From positions 62,001 through 126,000 of the forward strand of contig CAVYVI010000008.1 in assembly GCA_963771905.1 (NCBI GenBank): 64,000 nucleotides of DNA, in the 5' to 3' direction. Below are positions 16,953 through 25,953 of the stretch, in pieces. This DNA comes from Palsa-147 sp963771905 (GTDB taxonomy: Bacteria > Acidobacteriota > Terriglobia > Acidiferrales > UBA7541). The notes below the pieces were generated by a model. That model saw only the letters and a program-made list of their open reading frames with translations. It was not told the origin of the DNA and made no database searches. Each line of letters starts with the position of its first letter. Positions within the stretch are counted from its first letter, which is position 1. Made by a program: the position numbers and the translations under genes.

Positions 16953-18317
16953 ATGAAGAAGACGACGGGAATTATTTTTTTGATCGCTGCGGCGCTCGCG
17001 GCGTTCGTGTATTTCTACGATTTGAAGCACACGAAATCGAATGCCGGCGCGGACGAACTCGGACTCGATGCGTCGAGCGGCACGGCGGATAATTCCAAGC
17101 CGGCGTTTGCAATTGCTGCGCCGGATATTGCGAGCCTGACGGTGGAGCGCGGAGGCGCGACGGCGATGTTCGAGCAGCGCGACGGGACGTGGTACATGGT
17201 GCAGCCGCTGGCGACGCGCGCGGATCAATCCGTGGTAGGAGCGATTGCGAGCGAACTTGCGAGCGATGGCGTGACGCGAACGCTGTCCGCGGGGGCGGGC
17301 GGGCTGGCGACGTACGGGCTCAACAGCCCGAGCGTGACGCTGCAATTCGCGATGAAGAACGGCGGCAAGCACACACTGAAGCTCGGAGGGAAGGATTTTT
17401 CAGGATCGTCGGTGTATGCGCTGGTGGACGGCGGGAAAGACGTGGCGCTGATGTCCGATACGATTTTGACGAGCAGCGACAAGAGCGTCGATGATTTCCG
17501 CGATCCGTCGGTGCTGACGCTGGATACGAACGATATTGCGTCGTTCGAATTGCAAAATGAGTCCGGAGAGATTGACGCGACGAAAGATGCATCCACGTCG
17601 AGCTGGAAAATCGAGAAGCCGCGAACGGTCGCCGCGGACGGATCGGCGATCGCCGGACTTCTGAGCACGATCGCTACGGCGCACGTGACCTCGTTTGTCG
17701 ACGACGCGCCGGGCGATCTTGCGAAGTACGGGCTCACGCATCCTGCGGTTACGTTTCATGCGCAGCTATCGGGCGGAAAATCCGCCGAGCTGCAAGTGGG
17801 CAAGAAAGATGGGACGAATTATTTCGCGCGGGACACGGCGAAGGCGTTCGTTTTCCGGATCAGCGATTCGCTGTATAAATCTCTGAGCGACAAGCTTTTT
17901 GATTTGCGAGACAAACAGCTCGTGCACGTGAACGAAGACGATGTGACACGGATGGAAATTCATGGCGCGACGGCATCGCTCGCGTGCGTGAAGGATGCGA
18001 GCAACGATTGGACGATCGAAGCCGGCGGCGACAAAAAATCCAAGCCGGAGAATTGTTCGAGCATGTGGTATTCGATTCGGGATGTACGCGCGCAGGATGT
18101 TTACGATTCACCAACTTCTGCGATGATGTCGCAACTCGGGAAGCCTGCGGTCCGGGTGTTACTAACTGAGAAATCGGGGAGAAACACCGAGGTGCGAATT
18201 TCGGCGGCGTCGGAAGATTCCGTGTACGCGCGATCGAGCGACGCTTCGCCGGTGATGAAAATCGACAAGCAGATTCTGAACGAGCTAAATCCTTCCTCGC
18301 CGTCGATCCACGATTAA
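16953..18317 (+). CDS. DUF4340 protein, partner of the Gld-like ABC system
   Basis: 454 residues with one N-terminal membrane anchor (GIIFLIAAALAAFVYFYDL) and several repeats of the DUF4340 beta-rich module: WYMVQPL...YGLNSPSVTLQF, WKIEKPRTV...KYGLTHPAVTFHA and WTIEAGGDKKS. The 'YGL..P.V...' unit recurs two or three times. The gene starts six bases after the GldG-like stop codon. DUF4340 proteins accompany GldG-type operons in many phyla; the role is unknown and the protein should be periplasmic or surface-exposed. Confidence 0.85.
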   Translation: MKKTTGIIFLIAAALAAFVYFYDLKHTKSNAGADELGLDASSGTADNSKPAFAIAAPDIASLTVERGGATAMFEQRDGTWYMVQPLATRADQSVVGAIASELASDGVTRTLSAGAGGLATYGLNSPSVTLQFAMKNGGKHTLKLGGKDFSGSSVYALVDGGKDVALMSDTILTSSDKSVDDFRDPSVLTLDTNDIASFELQNESGEIDATKDASTSSWKIEKPRTVAADGSAIAGLLSTIATAHVTSFVDDAPGDLAKYGLTHPAVTFHAQLSGGKSAELQVGKKDGTNYFARDTAKAFVFRISDSLYKSLSDKLFDLRDKQLVHVNEDDVTRMEIHGATASLACVKDASNDWTIEAGGDKKSKPENCSSMWYSIRDVRAQDVYDSPTSAMMSQLGKPAVRVLLTEKSGRNTEVRISAASEDSVYARSSDASPVMKIDKQILNELNPSSPSIHD

Positions 18318-18338
18318 ATTTTGAACGGGTTGAGCCGC

Positions 18339-18632
18339 TCAGGCGATCTGTTGAAAGCGGCGCGGCGCATCGGTGCGCTGCGTGCGCGGCCATGTGGCGA
18401 GCAATTCCACGCCGCCGTCCACCGGCGAGACGTAGATGTAGAAGACGTGGGTAGGGCCTTCCAACTCATAAAAATGCGGCCGCTTGGGGTCTGCGTGTAA
18501 AGAGACTCCGCCGGCGAGCAATGCGCGGAGAGTGTCGAGCGATTCCGCGGAATGATGGCGTTGATCGCGGATTTCGAACTCCGGCGGGGGATGGATTTCA
18601 GCTGCCACCACTGGTGCGCCTTCGCATCTCAT
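18339..18632 (-). CDS. small hypothetical protein
   Basis: 97 residues, not recognised. The ATG at 18632 follows GAGGA at workable spacing. The sequence has an ordered central part, DPKRPHFYELEGPTHVFYIY then SPVDGGVELLATWPR, suggesting a small beta-rich domain. No signal peptide or membrane segment. Convergent with the ABC operon. Confidence 0.55.
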   Translation of the reverse strand: MRCEGAPVVAAEIHPPPEFEIRDQRHHSAESLDTLRALLAGGVSLHADPKRPHFYELEGPTHVFYIYVSPVDGGVELLATWPRTQRTDAPRRFQQIA

Positions 18633-18941
18633 GTGTGTGTCCTCAACAATTAGTACGGATCAGTTCGTGGAAAAGTTCCAGCCGCGGCGAGATTTTGTGT
18701 TCGCCGCCACCGAGGTACTTGCTCAGTCAAGTTATAGATGCGGTGAGACGTAACGCGGATTCAGGAGAAACGAGACTTGAAAGGAATGATTCTCGGTGCC
18801 AATAGGTATACAGTCAGTATCCACGGGTCATGTCATAAATAGATACTTGCGCGAAGGCGGCAGATTTTGCGATAGTTGAATCGATTTAATTGGGGTTTCT
18901 CTTGCATCTGGAAGTATCCTCACGCTCGCGAAGGCGGAACA
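18633..18941. other. intergenic region, nothing recognised
   Basis: 309 bases between the divergent 97-residue and 74-residue genes. No reading frame with a ribosome-binding site, no RNA gene and no clear promoter. It is less G+C-rich than its surroundings, as expected for a double promoter region. Confidence 0.4.
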
Positions 18942-19166
18942 GTGAAAAAGAAGACTAAAAACGCGTCCAAGAGGGCGCCGAAGAAACAGTCCCGTTTTCT
19001 TCGAGACCGGCGGCGGAAGCACCGCCATTGGCAGGTGACCGTCTTCTACCACGACGGCGAAAGATTCGCGCGTGTATACATTGACCGGGAACGGGCCGAG
19101 AGATTCGCGGTGCGGCAGAAGAAGTCCCCCGTAGTGAAGACGGCGCGAATCATCGAAGTCGACTAG
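18942..19166 (+). CDS. small basic hypothetical protein
   Basis: 74 residues, start GTG 18942 with AAGGCGGAA just upstream. A very basic N-terminal half (KKKTKNASKRAPKKQSRFLR) is followed by a compact beta-rich part (HWQVTVFYHDGERFARVYID). It could bind nucleic acid, but no family is recognised. Confidence 0.55.
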   Translation: MKKKTKNASKRAPKKQSRFLRDRRRKHRHWQVTVFYHDGERFARVYIDRERAERFAVRQKKSPVVKTARIIEVD

Positions 19167-19262
19167 CAGTTCAAAGGCATCTGGCGCGGGCGGGCGGCAG
19201 ATGGCAAAGAGGCGCGGCAAAGCGCGAGGGCGCGGGTGCGGAATGCGCACGGGTTGCGGGAC

Positions 19263-19291
19263 TTGTCCGGCTCGAAGTGCCATGCTATAAA
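19263..19291 (+). promoter_or_regulatory. promoter of tRNA-Gly
   Basis: TTGTCC (19263-19268) and TATAAA (19286-19291) are 17 bases apart, an almost consensus sigma-70-type promoter. Transcription would begin near 19298, about 23 bases before the tRNA. Confidence 0.7.
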
Positions 19292-19320
19292 TACGAAGCT
19301 GACACGAAGTTCCTCGGTAC

Positions 19321-19394
19321 GCGGGATTCGTATAGTGGTAGTACGCCACCTTGCCAAGGTGGAGGCGAGGGTTCGATTCCCTTATCCCGCTCCA
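19321..19394 (+). tRNA. tRNA-Gly (anticodon GCC)
   Basis: 74 bases including an encoded CCA. The acceptor stem GCGGGAT pairs with ATCCCGC (19384-19390), the D-loop has AGTGGTAGTA, the anticodon stem CCACC/GGTGG encloses TTGCCAA with GCC at 19353-19355, and the T-arm carries GGTTCGATTCC. Discriminator base T, then CCA. Confidence 0.98.
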
Positions 19395-19519
19395 TTGTCT
19401 AGCACACCGCGTTTTTTCGACTCTCCTTGTTCCAGCATCGCTTATTGAGACATCCATTGTGGCTCTTCCCCTCACGGCGGACATTTGTTAAATGAGAGCC
19501 GTGCATGGGAAGGAACGCT

Positions 19520-19975
19520 ATGACGGAGAGCTTTGATTTGGAGAAGGGCGAATTCACGATTACGACGGAGCGAGAGCGGCTGGACGTCGACGCGATTCAC
19601 GCGTATCTGACGCGCGCATATTGGAGCGAAGGAGTGCCGCGGGAGACTGTCGCACGGGCGATCGCGAATTCAGTTTGCTTCGGCGTGTTCCGCGGGAGCG
19701 AGCAAATCGGTTTGGCGCGCGTGGTGACGGATAGCGCGACGTACGCGTATTTGTGCGACGTTTACATTCTCGAGGAATATCGAGGGAAGGGGCTCGGGAC
19801 GTGGCTGATGGAATGCGTGATGGGCCACGCGTCGCTGCGGGGTTTGAGACGCTTCAGCGTGGCGACACGGGATGCGCACGGGCTGTATCGCAAATTCGGA
19901 TTTCGCGAGCTGGCCAAGCCGCAGTCGCAGATGGAAATTCACCGGCCGGAAATATACAAAGAAGTGAAACGATGA
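19520..19975 (+). CDS. GNAT-family N-acetyltransferase
   Basis: 151 residues. The acetyl-CoA pyrophosphate loop reads EEYRGKGLGTWLM, preceded by strand LCDVYIL, with the closing SVATRDAHGLYRKFGFREL typical of GNAT motif B. ATG 19520 (MTESF) follows AAGGA by six bases; the ATG at 19505 would add five residues. Small-molecule or protein N-acetylation is expected, but the acceptor is unknown. Close homologues are usually annotated simply as GNAT. Confidence 0.88.
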   Translation: MTESFDLEKGEFTITTERERLDVDAIHAYLTRAYWSEGVPRETVARAIANSVCFGVFRGSEQIGLARVVTDSATYAYLCDVYILEEYRGKGLGTWLMECVMGHASLRGLRRFSVATRDAHGLYRKFGFRELAKPQSQMEIHRPEIYKEVKR

Positions 19976-20087
19976 TGCGGCTTCATTTTGAGATCGGATA
20001 GATGTCCGGCACCGCTAACAGGCGCTTGCGGGGGGCTTGATTGCCCCGGTTGGCCGGGCGTGCTAGAGTTTCCCGCGCCGAGCCCTC

Positions 20088-20579
20088 ATGCTGGTCTATC
20101 TTTGTGGTCCGATCGAATTCGCCGACGGTGGCGGAAAATTGTGGCGCCGCAAGCTCGCGCCGTTTTTGCGCGAGGAGCTGGGACACCGCCTGTACGATCC
20201 CGCCGAAGACGAGAAGAAAAATCTGACGGACGAGGAAGTCGCGCATTTTCGAGAGTGGAAGCAAACCGATCCGGAACGTTTTCGACGTGCGGTGCGGAAA
20301 ATCATTCACTTCGATCTCGATCTGATCGAGAACAAGGCCGATTACCTCATTTGTTATTGGGACGATCCTTCGGCGCAGAGCGGAGGGACGCCTGCGGAAT
20401 TGACGGCCGCATTTCGGAAGGGAATTCCGGTGTATCTGGTCACGCCGCTCGAGATCGAGCAGGTGAGCGGGTGGATGATTGGTTGCGCGGACCAGGTTTT
20501 CCGATCGGTGGAAGAGCTGAAAGGATTTCTCGCGCAGCGCTACGGGCATCAAAAGCAGACGCAACTATGGAAGGAATGA
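20088..20579 (+). CDS. nucleoside 2-deoxyribosyltransferase-like protein
   Basis: 163 residues of the nucleoside deoxyribosyltransferase/DUF4406-like Rossmann fold. MLVYLCGPIEFADGGGKLW is the nucleotide-binding start; DLIENKADYLICYW and GTPAELTAAFRKGIPVYLV carry the substrate acid (Glu in TPAEL). Such enzymes exchange bases between deoxynucleosides or hydrolyse deoxynucleotides. It lies between a GNAT gene and a YjjX-type NTPase, with thymidine kinase next, so a nucleotide-salvage context is likely. Confidence 0.75.
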   Translation: MLVYLCGPIEFADGGGKLWRRKLAPFLREELGHRLYDPAEDEKKNLTDEEVAHFREWKQTDPERFRRAVRKIIHFDLDLIENKADYLICYWDDPSAQSGGTPAELTAAFRKGIPVYLVTPLEIEQVSGWMIGCADQVFRSVEELKGFLAQRYGHQKQTQLWKE

Positions 20580-20586
20580 GAGGTAA

Positions 20587-21195
20587 GTGACGCGGAAGAT
20601 CGTGATCGCGGTGGGGACGAGGCGCCGGCCGAAGCTCGAGGCGGTTTCCGAGGCGCTCGCAATGATTGGCGCGCAGATCGATGCGAGCGCGGAATTTGAA
20701 ATTACGGGCGTGGACGTGTCGAGCGGGGTGAGGCATACGCCGCTATCGCGCGGCGATACGATGGCAGGGGCGCGGCATCGCGCGGAAATGCTGCGCGAAG
20801 TGGCGCGCGAGAAAAAGGAAGCGTGGAAATATTTTGTGGGGCTCGAAGGCGGGCTGGATGTTTTCGAAGAATCGGGAAAGCGACTGGTGATGCTCGAAAG
20901 CTGGGCGTATGTCCTGGATGGAAGCGGGCGCGGCGCGTTCGGGAGATCGGGCGGAGTGATGGTGCCGGAAACGCTGGCGAAGACGGTGGTGGATGACGGC
21001 GTGGAGCTGGCGGAAGCGGTGGATGCATTTGCCGGTGGGCGAGGGATTCGCGACGCGCAGGGGGCGTGGGGCGTGCTGACACGCGATCTGATTACGCGGC
21101 AGGAAGCGTTCCGCGTCGCCGTCATCGCGGCGTTCGCGCCGTTCTTTCAAGCCGGGGCATATCGCGAGGCGGAATCGAAGACGTCAGGCCCTTGA
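20587..21195 (+). CDS. inosine/xanthosine triphosphatase (YjjX/DUF84)
   Basis: 202 residues, start GTG 20587, seven bases after the previous stop. Family features: VIAVGTRRRPKLEAVSEAL at the N-terminus, SSGVRHTPLSRGDTMAGARHRA (the phosphate-binding part), YFVGLEGGLD in the core. This family removes non-canonical ITP and XTP, or dephosphorylates phosphonucleotides, protecting DNA and RNA precursor pools. Fits with the neighbouring deoxyribosyltransferase-like and thymidine kinase genes. Confidence 0.85.
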   Translation: MTRKIVIAVGTRRRPKLEAVSEALAMIGAQIDASAEFEITGVDVSSGVRHTPLSRGDTMAGARHRAEMLREVAREKKEAWKYFVGLEGGLDVFEESGKRLVMLESWAYVLDGSGRGAFGRSGGVMVPETLAKTVVDDGVELAEAVDAFAGGRGIRDAQGAWGVLTRDLITRQEAFRVAVIAAFAPFFQAGAYREAESKTSGP

Positions 21196-21291
21196 AGGTT
21201 CGCGGAGGTCCGGTGCGCGGTGCGAGCGCAGTGTGTTAAGTTAGGGAAGAAATGTCTAGATAGGAGAAGTTGAGGCACGGAGGCGGGAAGC

Positions 21292-21912
21292 GTGGATATC
21301 GTCAAGGGAAACATGGGCTGGATCGAAGTGGTGGTCGGGCCAATGTTTTCGGGGAAAAGTGAAGAGCTGATCCGGCGGCTGAGGCGCGCGGAGATTGCGC
21401 GGCAGCGGGTGCAGATCTTCAAGCCGATCATCGATCAGAGATATTCGGTGGGTGGAATCGTCTCGCATTCGGGGCTGGAGCTGGGGTCGGACTTGGTGAA
21501 GAACGCCGAGGAAATACTGCACAAAGTGGAGCCGCGGACGGAAGTGGTCGGAATCGACGAAGGCCAATTCCTGGGAGAAGGCTTGATCGACGTGTGCACC
21601 AAGCTCGCCGATTTGGGCAAGCGCGTGATTGTGACGGGACTCGACACCGATTTTATGGGCCGGCCGTTCGAGCCGATGCCGAGGCTGCTGGCGGTGGCCG
21701 AGGAAATCACGAAACTACTCGCGATTTGCGTGCGCTGCGGGAATCCGGCGGTGCACACGCAGCGGCTGGTAGCTTCCGAGGAATTGATAATTGTGGGTGC
21801 CGGCGGAATGTACGAAGCGCGCTGCCGGCGGTGCTTCGAGCCGCATCTTGCTTCGCAGAAGATGGAGGCGGAGAAGAAGGATGCGGCGAAGGTAAAGGTT
21901 GCGGCGAGCTAG
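21292..21912 (+). CDS. tdk: thymidine kinase, TK1 type
   Basis: 206 residues. P-loop GPMFSGKSEELIRR, catalytic Glu in GIDEGQF, and the structural zinc site with CVRCGNPA and CRRC. The lasso loop is present around GAGGMYEARCRRC. It phosphorylates thymidine with ATP in the salvage pathway. Start GTG 21292; the conserved core begins at GWIEVVVGPMFSGK, so the short N-terminal extension is uncertain. The C-terminus has a charged tail of about 20 residues. Confidence 0.93.
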   Translation: MDIVKGNMGWIEVVVGPMFSGKSEELIRRLRRAEIARQRVQIFKPIIDQRYSVGGIVSHSGLELGSDLVKNAEEILHKVEPRTEVVGIDEGQFLGEGLIDVCTKLADLGKRVIVTGLDTDFMGRPFEPMPRLLAVAEEITKLLAICVRCGNPAVHTQRLVASEELIIVGAGGMYEARCRRCFEPHLASQKMEAEKKDAAKVKVAAS

Positions 21913-23015
21913 ATCGCCGCGGCTCGGGATTCCTCAATTCGCCGGACGCGAGCGCGCAATTCGCGAGAGAGCGTGTGATGTTCGGCGCAGCCGATGATGT
22001 CGAGCGAAGGTCGCGGTTCCGAGTTTTCTCCCGCCTGAGCCAATAACCGCTGAATCCGAATCTGACTTGCGTCCCATTCGCTGCGAGGGAATCGTCCACC
22101 TTGCAGGCCTCGCGCCGTTGCTTCAAGAGCCGGCCCAACGCCGGACCAATCGCGGCGAAAGATTCCGATATCGCAGCCAGCGCGGAATGCCGCCACGGCT
22201 CCCGAGCCGCCGGGATAATTTTTAGAGGTTGCGGGTGCGTCCAGGTCCTCGGCGAAGACGGCACCATCGAATTGCAATTCCCGGCGCAGCAAATCGCGAA
22301 TGAGACGCGGGGAAAGCGCGGCAGGCCTCTCCGGATCGATCCACGGCAGCAAAATGTGACCGGCCATAATCGAGGGTATTCCGCCGGCGATCGCGCGCGC
22401 GAATGGAACAAACTCCTCCTGACGCAACTCCTCGAGAGTGACATCCAGAATGGGCCAATCTGCGTGCGGATCGAGTTGCGCGCGGCCCGCGCCGGGGAAG
22501 TGCTTCGCGCAGGCGAGAACGCCATTGGCAGCGAGGCTGCGTGCAAAGGCTGCGCCCAGCTCGGCGACTTTGCGCGGAGCGGCGCCGTAACTTCGGCCGG
22601 CTGTAGTCGCGCTTCGAGACGAGGCGTGGAGATCGAGAGCGGGCGCGAAGACGAGATTGCAGCCTACGGCGCGAAGCTCGCGCGCAATGCCTCGCGCGAC
22701 GGATTCGACGCGTGCGGGATCGTCCAGGCGGCCTAGCTCTTGAGCGGAGGGCCATTGCGTGAACGGCTCCGGAAGAGCGTGTTGCGCGCCACCCTCCTGC
22801 TCGATGGCGAGGAGAACCGGACCGCGCGCCATGCTGCGGATTTCGCCGGTCAGACGCAGGAGTTCTCGCGGCGTCTCACAGCTTTTGGGATCGACGACAA
22901 CTCCGGCCAGGCCGCCGAGGAGATACTGGAGGACTTCCTCGGCCGGCGCCTGGGCGTCGACGCGAGCGAGAACCTTTCTGAGGACAGATCGAGGTATGGG
23001 AGATGAATGCTTCAT
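21909..23015 (-). CDS. glycoside hydrolase family 3, NagZ-like, altered active-site motif
   Basis: 368 residues of the GH3 (beta/alpha)8 barrel related to beta-N-acetylhexosaminidase NagZ, which acts in peptidoglycan recycling. LLAIEQEGGAQHAL matches the 'DQEGG' loop, CAKHFPGAGRAQLDPHADWP the KHFPGHG..DSH loop that carries the His/Asp acid-base, and SIMAGHILLPWID the next strand. The nucleophile region normally reads SDDL; here it is FAEDL, with Glu at the usual Asp position, and KHFPGHG has lost its second His. Activity is therefore uncertain. Its last four bases overlap the convergent tdk stop. Confidence 0.8.
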   Translation of the reverse strand: MKHSSPIPRSVLRKVLARVDAQAPAEEVLQYLLGGLAGVVVDPKSCETPRELLRLTGEIRSMARGPVLLAIEQEGGAQHALPEPFTQWPSAQELGRLDDPARVESVARGIARELRAVGCNLVFAPALDLHASSRSATTAGRSYGAAPRKVAELGAAFARSLAANGVLACAKHFPGAGRAQLDPHADWPILDVTLEELRQEEFVPFARAIAGGIPSIMAGHILLPWIDPERPAALSPRLIRDLLRRELQFDGAVFAEDLDAPATSKNYPGGSGAVAAFRAGCDIGIFRRDWSGVGPALEATARGLQGGRFPRSEWDASQIRIQRLLAQAGENSEPRPSLDIIGCAEHHTLSRELRARVRRIEESRAAAI

Positions 23016-23275
23016 CGCGAAGGCCGCGTCCGGATTCCAATTTGGAGATGGACTCGCCGCGCGCCAATTGAGTTCAAGTTGGCGCGGGCAACAGACTAGC
23101 GTTGGGCGAGCCGGAGGACAAGCTGCGAATTGCAGGGGGCGAATTTCCGATGCTTGCCGGCCGGAACCATCATCCAATGGATCGGCAGAAAGGCATTCCG
23201 GGAGAGTACGGCGTTTTCCGGATAAGGTCTTTCGCTCAGGTTCCCGAGGGCTTAGAATACGAGGCTGAGCTACCT

Positions 23276-24169
23276 ATGACTCGCTGGGCTTATCTCGCCG
23301 CGCTGGCGCTTGTCTTTGCCACGCCGGATGTATCGAGGACGTACGATCTTCGGCCGCCGACGCCGGGAATCCTGTTTTTGACGCCGCCGGGGACGACGCT
23401 CGCGAGTGAGCCGCCGTCGCCTAATGTGTTCGTGTCGGTGGCGCAGCAGAGTGCGCCGGCGAAGAAGGCGGCGCCGCTGCAGGGGAATTCGCGACTGGAA
23501 ATCGTGCGGTACGTCTCGGGTGAATTCGCGCGAGCGGTGAAGCCGCTGCCGGGAGCGAAGAAAGGGTTCCGGATCGCGGCCGGAAAGCCGCTGAATGAGG
23601 CGGCGCTGCGGCAAGTGAATGCGAACACAGGAATCGCGGTGAATCCCGGCGATACGGTGCAGATCACGAGGATCGAATTCCGCGAGAAGGAAATCGTGTT
23701 CGATTTGAATGGGGGTTCGGGGCACAAATTCCGGCTCAAAGATCATCTGCAAATCGGCATAGGCGGGGTTCCAACGGTTTCGACGGTATCGTCGACAGGG
23801 GGAGCCCGGCCGGTTCCCGGCGCGACGCTGATTCTGGATTATGGCAAAGCGCTGCCGGACATGAGCCCAGACGACGTCAAGAGCGCGCTTTCGGTGGTGC
23901 TGGATTTTCAAAAGGAAAAATCGGCCGCGGTGAATTGGGTGGACACGCTTCCGCCGGAGTTTAAAAAAGCGATTGAAGACGGACACGCCGCGGTCGGAAT
24001 GGATCACGACATGGTGATTGCCGCGCTCGGGCGGCCGGATCATAAGGTCCGCGAGAGAAATGACCAGGGCGATGAGACGGAGGACTGGATTTACGGCAAT
24101 CCGCCGGCGAAGACGGTCTTCGTGACGTTTCTGGGCGACAAAGTGATCCGCGTGAAGGAATTTGACTGA
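23276..24169 (+). CDS. secreted protein with BamE/SmpA-like C-terminal region
   Basis: 297 residues with a signal peptide (MTRWAYLAALALVFATPDVS). The middle is a beta-rich segment of unknown family. The last 60 residues, GMDHDMVIAALGRPDHKVRE onward through TEDWIYG and DKVIRVKEF, match the SmpA/BamE-type beta-alpha-beta fold ('GMt...V...lG.P'). It is probably in the periplasm or outer envelope. No family name can be given for the whole protein. Confidence 0.7.
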   Translation: MTRWAYLAALALVFATPDVSRTYDLRPPTPGILFLTPPGTTLASEPPSPNVFVSVAQQSAPAKKAAPLQGNSRLEIVRYVSGEFARAVKPLPGAKKGFRIAAGKPLNEAALRQVNANTGIAVNPGDTVQITRIEFREKEIVFDLNGGSGHKFRLKDHLQIGIGGVPTVSTVSSTGGARPVPGATLILDYGKALPDMSPDDVKSALSVVLDFQKEKSAAVNWVDTLPPEFKKAIEDGHAAVGMDHDMVIAALGRPDHKVRERNDQGDETEDWIYGNPPAKTVFVTFLGDKVIRVKEFD

Positions 24170-24257
24170 GCTCTTTGCACCTTTCCCTGTGGAACCCCAT
24201 CGCCAAGCCGCGAAACCGCAGTGGGCTGCTTTGACTTGCGGGAAACGACGTTTCTAG

Positions 24258-24713
24258 ATGGGCTCTAAATTTTGCTTCAACCGGATTCCGCTCATCGTCA
24301 TTGGGGTCTTCGTCTTAGGAGTCGGCTGTCAAAATGCTCCGACGATTTGGATGGCAGAGGTCCCATCTCCGGATGGGCTTTGGATTGCGAGCGCTCGCAC
24401 GATACAGAACGGCGGGTTCGGATCGGCCAATATCGAAACTATCGTGTGCCTGAAATGGACCAAGGATTCAAAGCCTCCACAGGAGGTCCTTGGGTTCTCT
24501 TGCGAAGGTCCAGCTCCCCGGCCCTACGTTCTGGATAAGGCCAACGCTGGAGGGACGATAGACCTTACGATGAAATGGATAACTCCATCGCACCTGGACG
24601 TGACGTATAACGGGCGAGCGAGGCTCAACTTCCAAGTAGTCAAATGCGCTGGCATCGACATCTCCGTACAAGACCTTTCAAGGGAGCCGACCAACGGTAA
24701 CGATTCAAGGTAA
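24258..24713 (+). CDS. putative lipoprotein
   Basis: 151 residues. The N-terminus PLIVIGVFVLGVGC is a lipoprotein signal (lipobox LGVGC), so the mature protein should be lipid-anchored. The remainder is beta-rich (DLTMKWITPSHLDVTY, then FQVVKCAGIDISV) and carries three further Cys. Base composition is lower in G+C than the flanking genes, which may point to a different origin. Function unknown. Confidence 0.65.
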   Translation: MGSKFCFNRIPLIVIGVFVLGVGCQNAPTIWMAEVPSPDGLWIASARTIQNGGFGSANIETIVCLKWTKDSKPPQEVLGFSCEGPAPRPYVLDKANAGGTIDLTMKWITPSHLDVTYNGRARLNFQVVKCAGIDISVQDLSREPTNGNDSR

Positions 24714-24737
24714 CCCGCTACCCGCAAAGTGCGTGCG

Positions 24738-24766
24738 TTGACTTTTTCGCGGTGTCACCCTAGCAT
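24738..24766 (+). promoter_or_regulatory. promoter of the gap-pgk-tpiA-secG run
   Basis: TTGACT (24738-24743), 17-base spacer, TAGCAT (24761-24766). The predicted start is near 24773, giving a 5' leader of about 65 bases before gap. Confidence 0.6.
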
Positions 24767-24837
24767 CGACGATTCGAAACTTCTCGCGTGAGGTCGCAGG
24801 AATGGGCTGCACGGAGAGCTATTTTTTCGGAGGATGA

Positions 24838-25842
24838 ATGGCAATCAAAGTGGGAATCAACGGATTCGGGCGGATCGGCCGGAATATTTATCGAGCGGCG
24901 CTGGGCGATCCGGGAATCGAGATCGTTGCGGTGAACGACATCACGGACCCGAAAACGCTGGCGCATCTGTTGAAATATGATTCGATCCTCGGAAACCTGG
25001 CGAACAAGGTGACGTACACGGATAATTCGATTTCCGTCGACGGGAAATCGTTCCGCGTTTTTAAGGTGAAGGATCCGGCGGAATTGGATTGGCCAGCGGT
25101 GGGCGCGGAAATCGTGGTCGAATCGACGGGGATTTTCACCAGTGGAAAAGACGCGCGGAAGCATCTGCGCGGGCCGGTGAAGAAAGTGATTATTTCGGCG
25201 CCGGCGACGGAGGAGGATTTCACCGTCGTGCTCGGCGTGAACGACAAGATGTACGACAACGCGAAGCACAACGTGATTTCGAATGCTTCGTGCACGACGA
25301 ATTGCCTCGCGCCGGTGGCCAAAGTAATTCAGGACACGTTTGGGATTACCGTCGGCACGATGACGACCATTCATTCCTATACAAATGACCAGAAGCTGCT
25401 CGATCTGCCGCACAAGGATTTGCGGAGGGCGCGCGCGGCGGCGCTTTCGATGATTCCGACTTCGACGGGCGCCGCGAAGGCGCTGTTTCTGGTGATACCG
25501 GAGCTGAAGGGGAAACTCGACGGGTACGCGATGCGCGTTCCGACGCCGAATGTGAGCGTGGTGGACTTGACGGTGATCACGGAGCGGCCCGCGACGGCTG
25601 AAGCCGTGAACGCGGCGCTGCGGCGCGCGGCGGAAGGTCCGATGAAAGGCGTTCTGGCGTACACCGAGGAAGAGCTTGTGTCGGCGGACTTCAAGGGCAA
25701 TCCGAATTCCTCGATCGTGGATTCGGGCTTCACGCGCGTGGTGGGAACGAATTGCGTGAAGGTGCTGGCGTGGTACGACAACGAGTGGGGATACTCGTGC
25801 CGCTGCCGCGATTTGATCAAGTTCCTCGCAGCCCGGCTGTAG
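24838..25842 (+). CDS. gap: glyceraldehyde-3-phosphate dehydrogenase
   Basis: 334 residues, full length. NAD-binding start KVGINGFGRIGRNIYRAAL, catalytic Cys152 in SNASCTTNCLAP, phosphate-site STGAAKA, and the C-terminal WYDNEWGYS. The presence of Asn/Asp-Ile after the first Rossmann unit (VAVNDITD) suits NAD specificity. It is the first gene of a glycolytic group with pgk and tpiA on the same strand. Reaction: glyceraldehyde 3-phosphate + phosphate + NAD+ to 1,3-bisphosphoglycerate. Confidence 0.97.
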   Translation: MAIKVGINGFGRIGRNIYRAALGDPGIEIVAVNDITDPKTLAHLLKYDSILGNLANKVTYTDNSISVDGKSFRVFKVKDPAELDWPAVGAEIVVESTGIFTSGKDARKHLRGPVKKVIISAPATEEDFTVVLGVNDKMYDNAKHNVISNASCTTNCLAPVAKVIQDTFGITVGTMTTIHSYTNDQKLLDLPHKDLRRARAAALSMIPTSTGAAKALFLVIPELKGKLDGYAMRVPTPNVSVVDLTVITERPATAEAVNAALRRAAEGPMKGVLAYTEEELVSADFKGNPNSSIVDSGFTRVVGTNCVKVLAWYDNEWGYSCRCRDLIKFLAARL

Positions 25843-25953
25843 AGCGGGCGACATGGCCGCGGATGGCGACTCAGTTTTCTGCAAGGGCTTCGGGTGGGGC
25901 TTCGGCTGGGCCGCGGCAAACTTCGCGAAGAGTCCGATTTTTCTGGCGCGTTC

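Noticed and set aside
16095..17372. 425-codon minus frame opposite the GldG-like gene
   Set aside because: Antisense shadow with Arg/His-rich low-complexity sequence.
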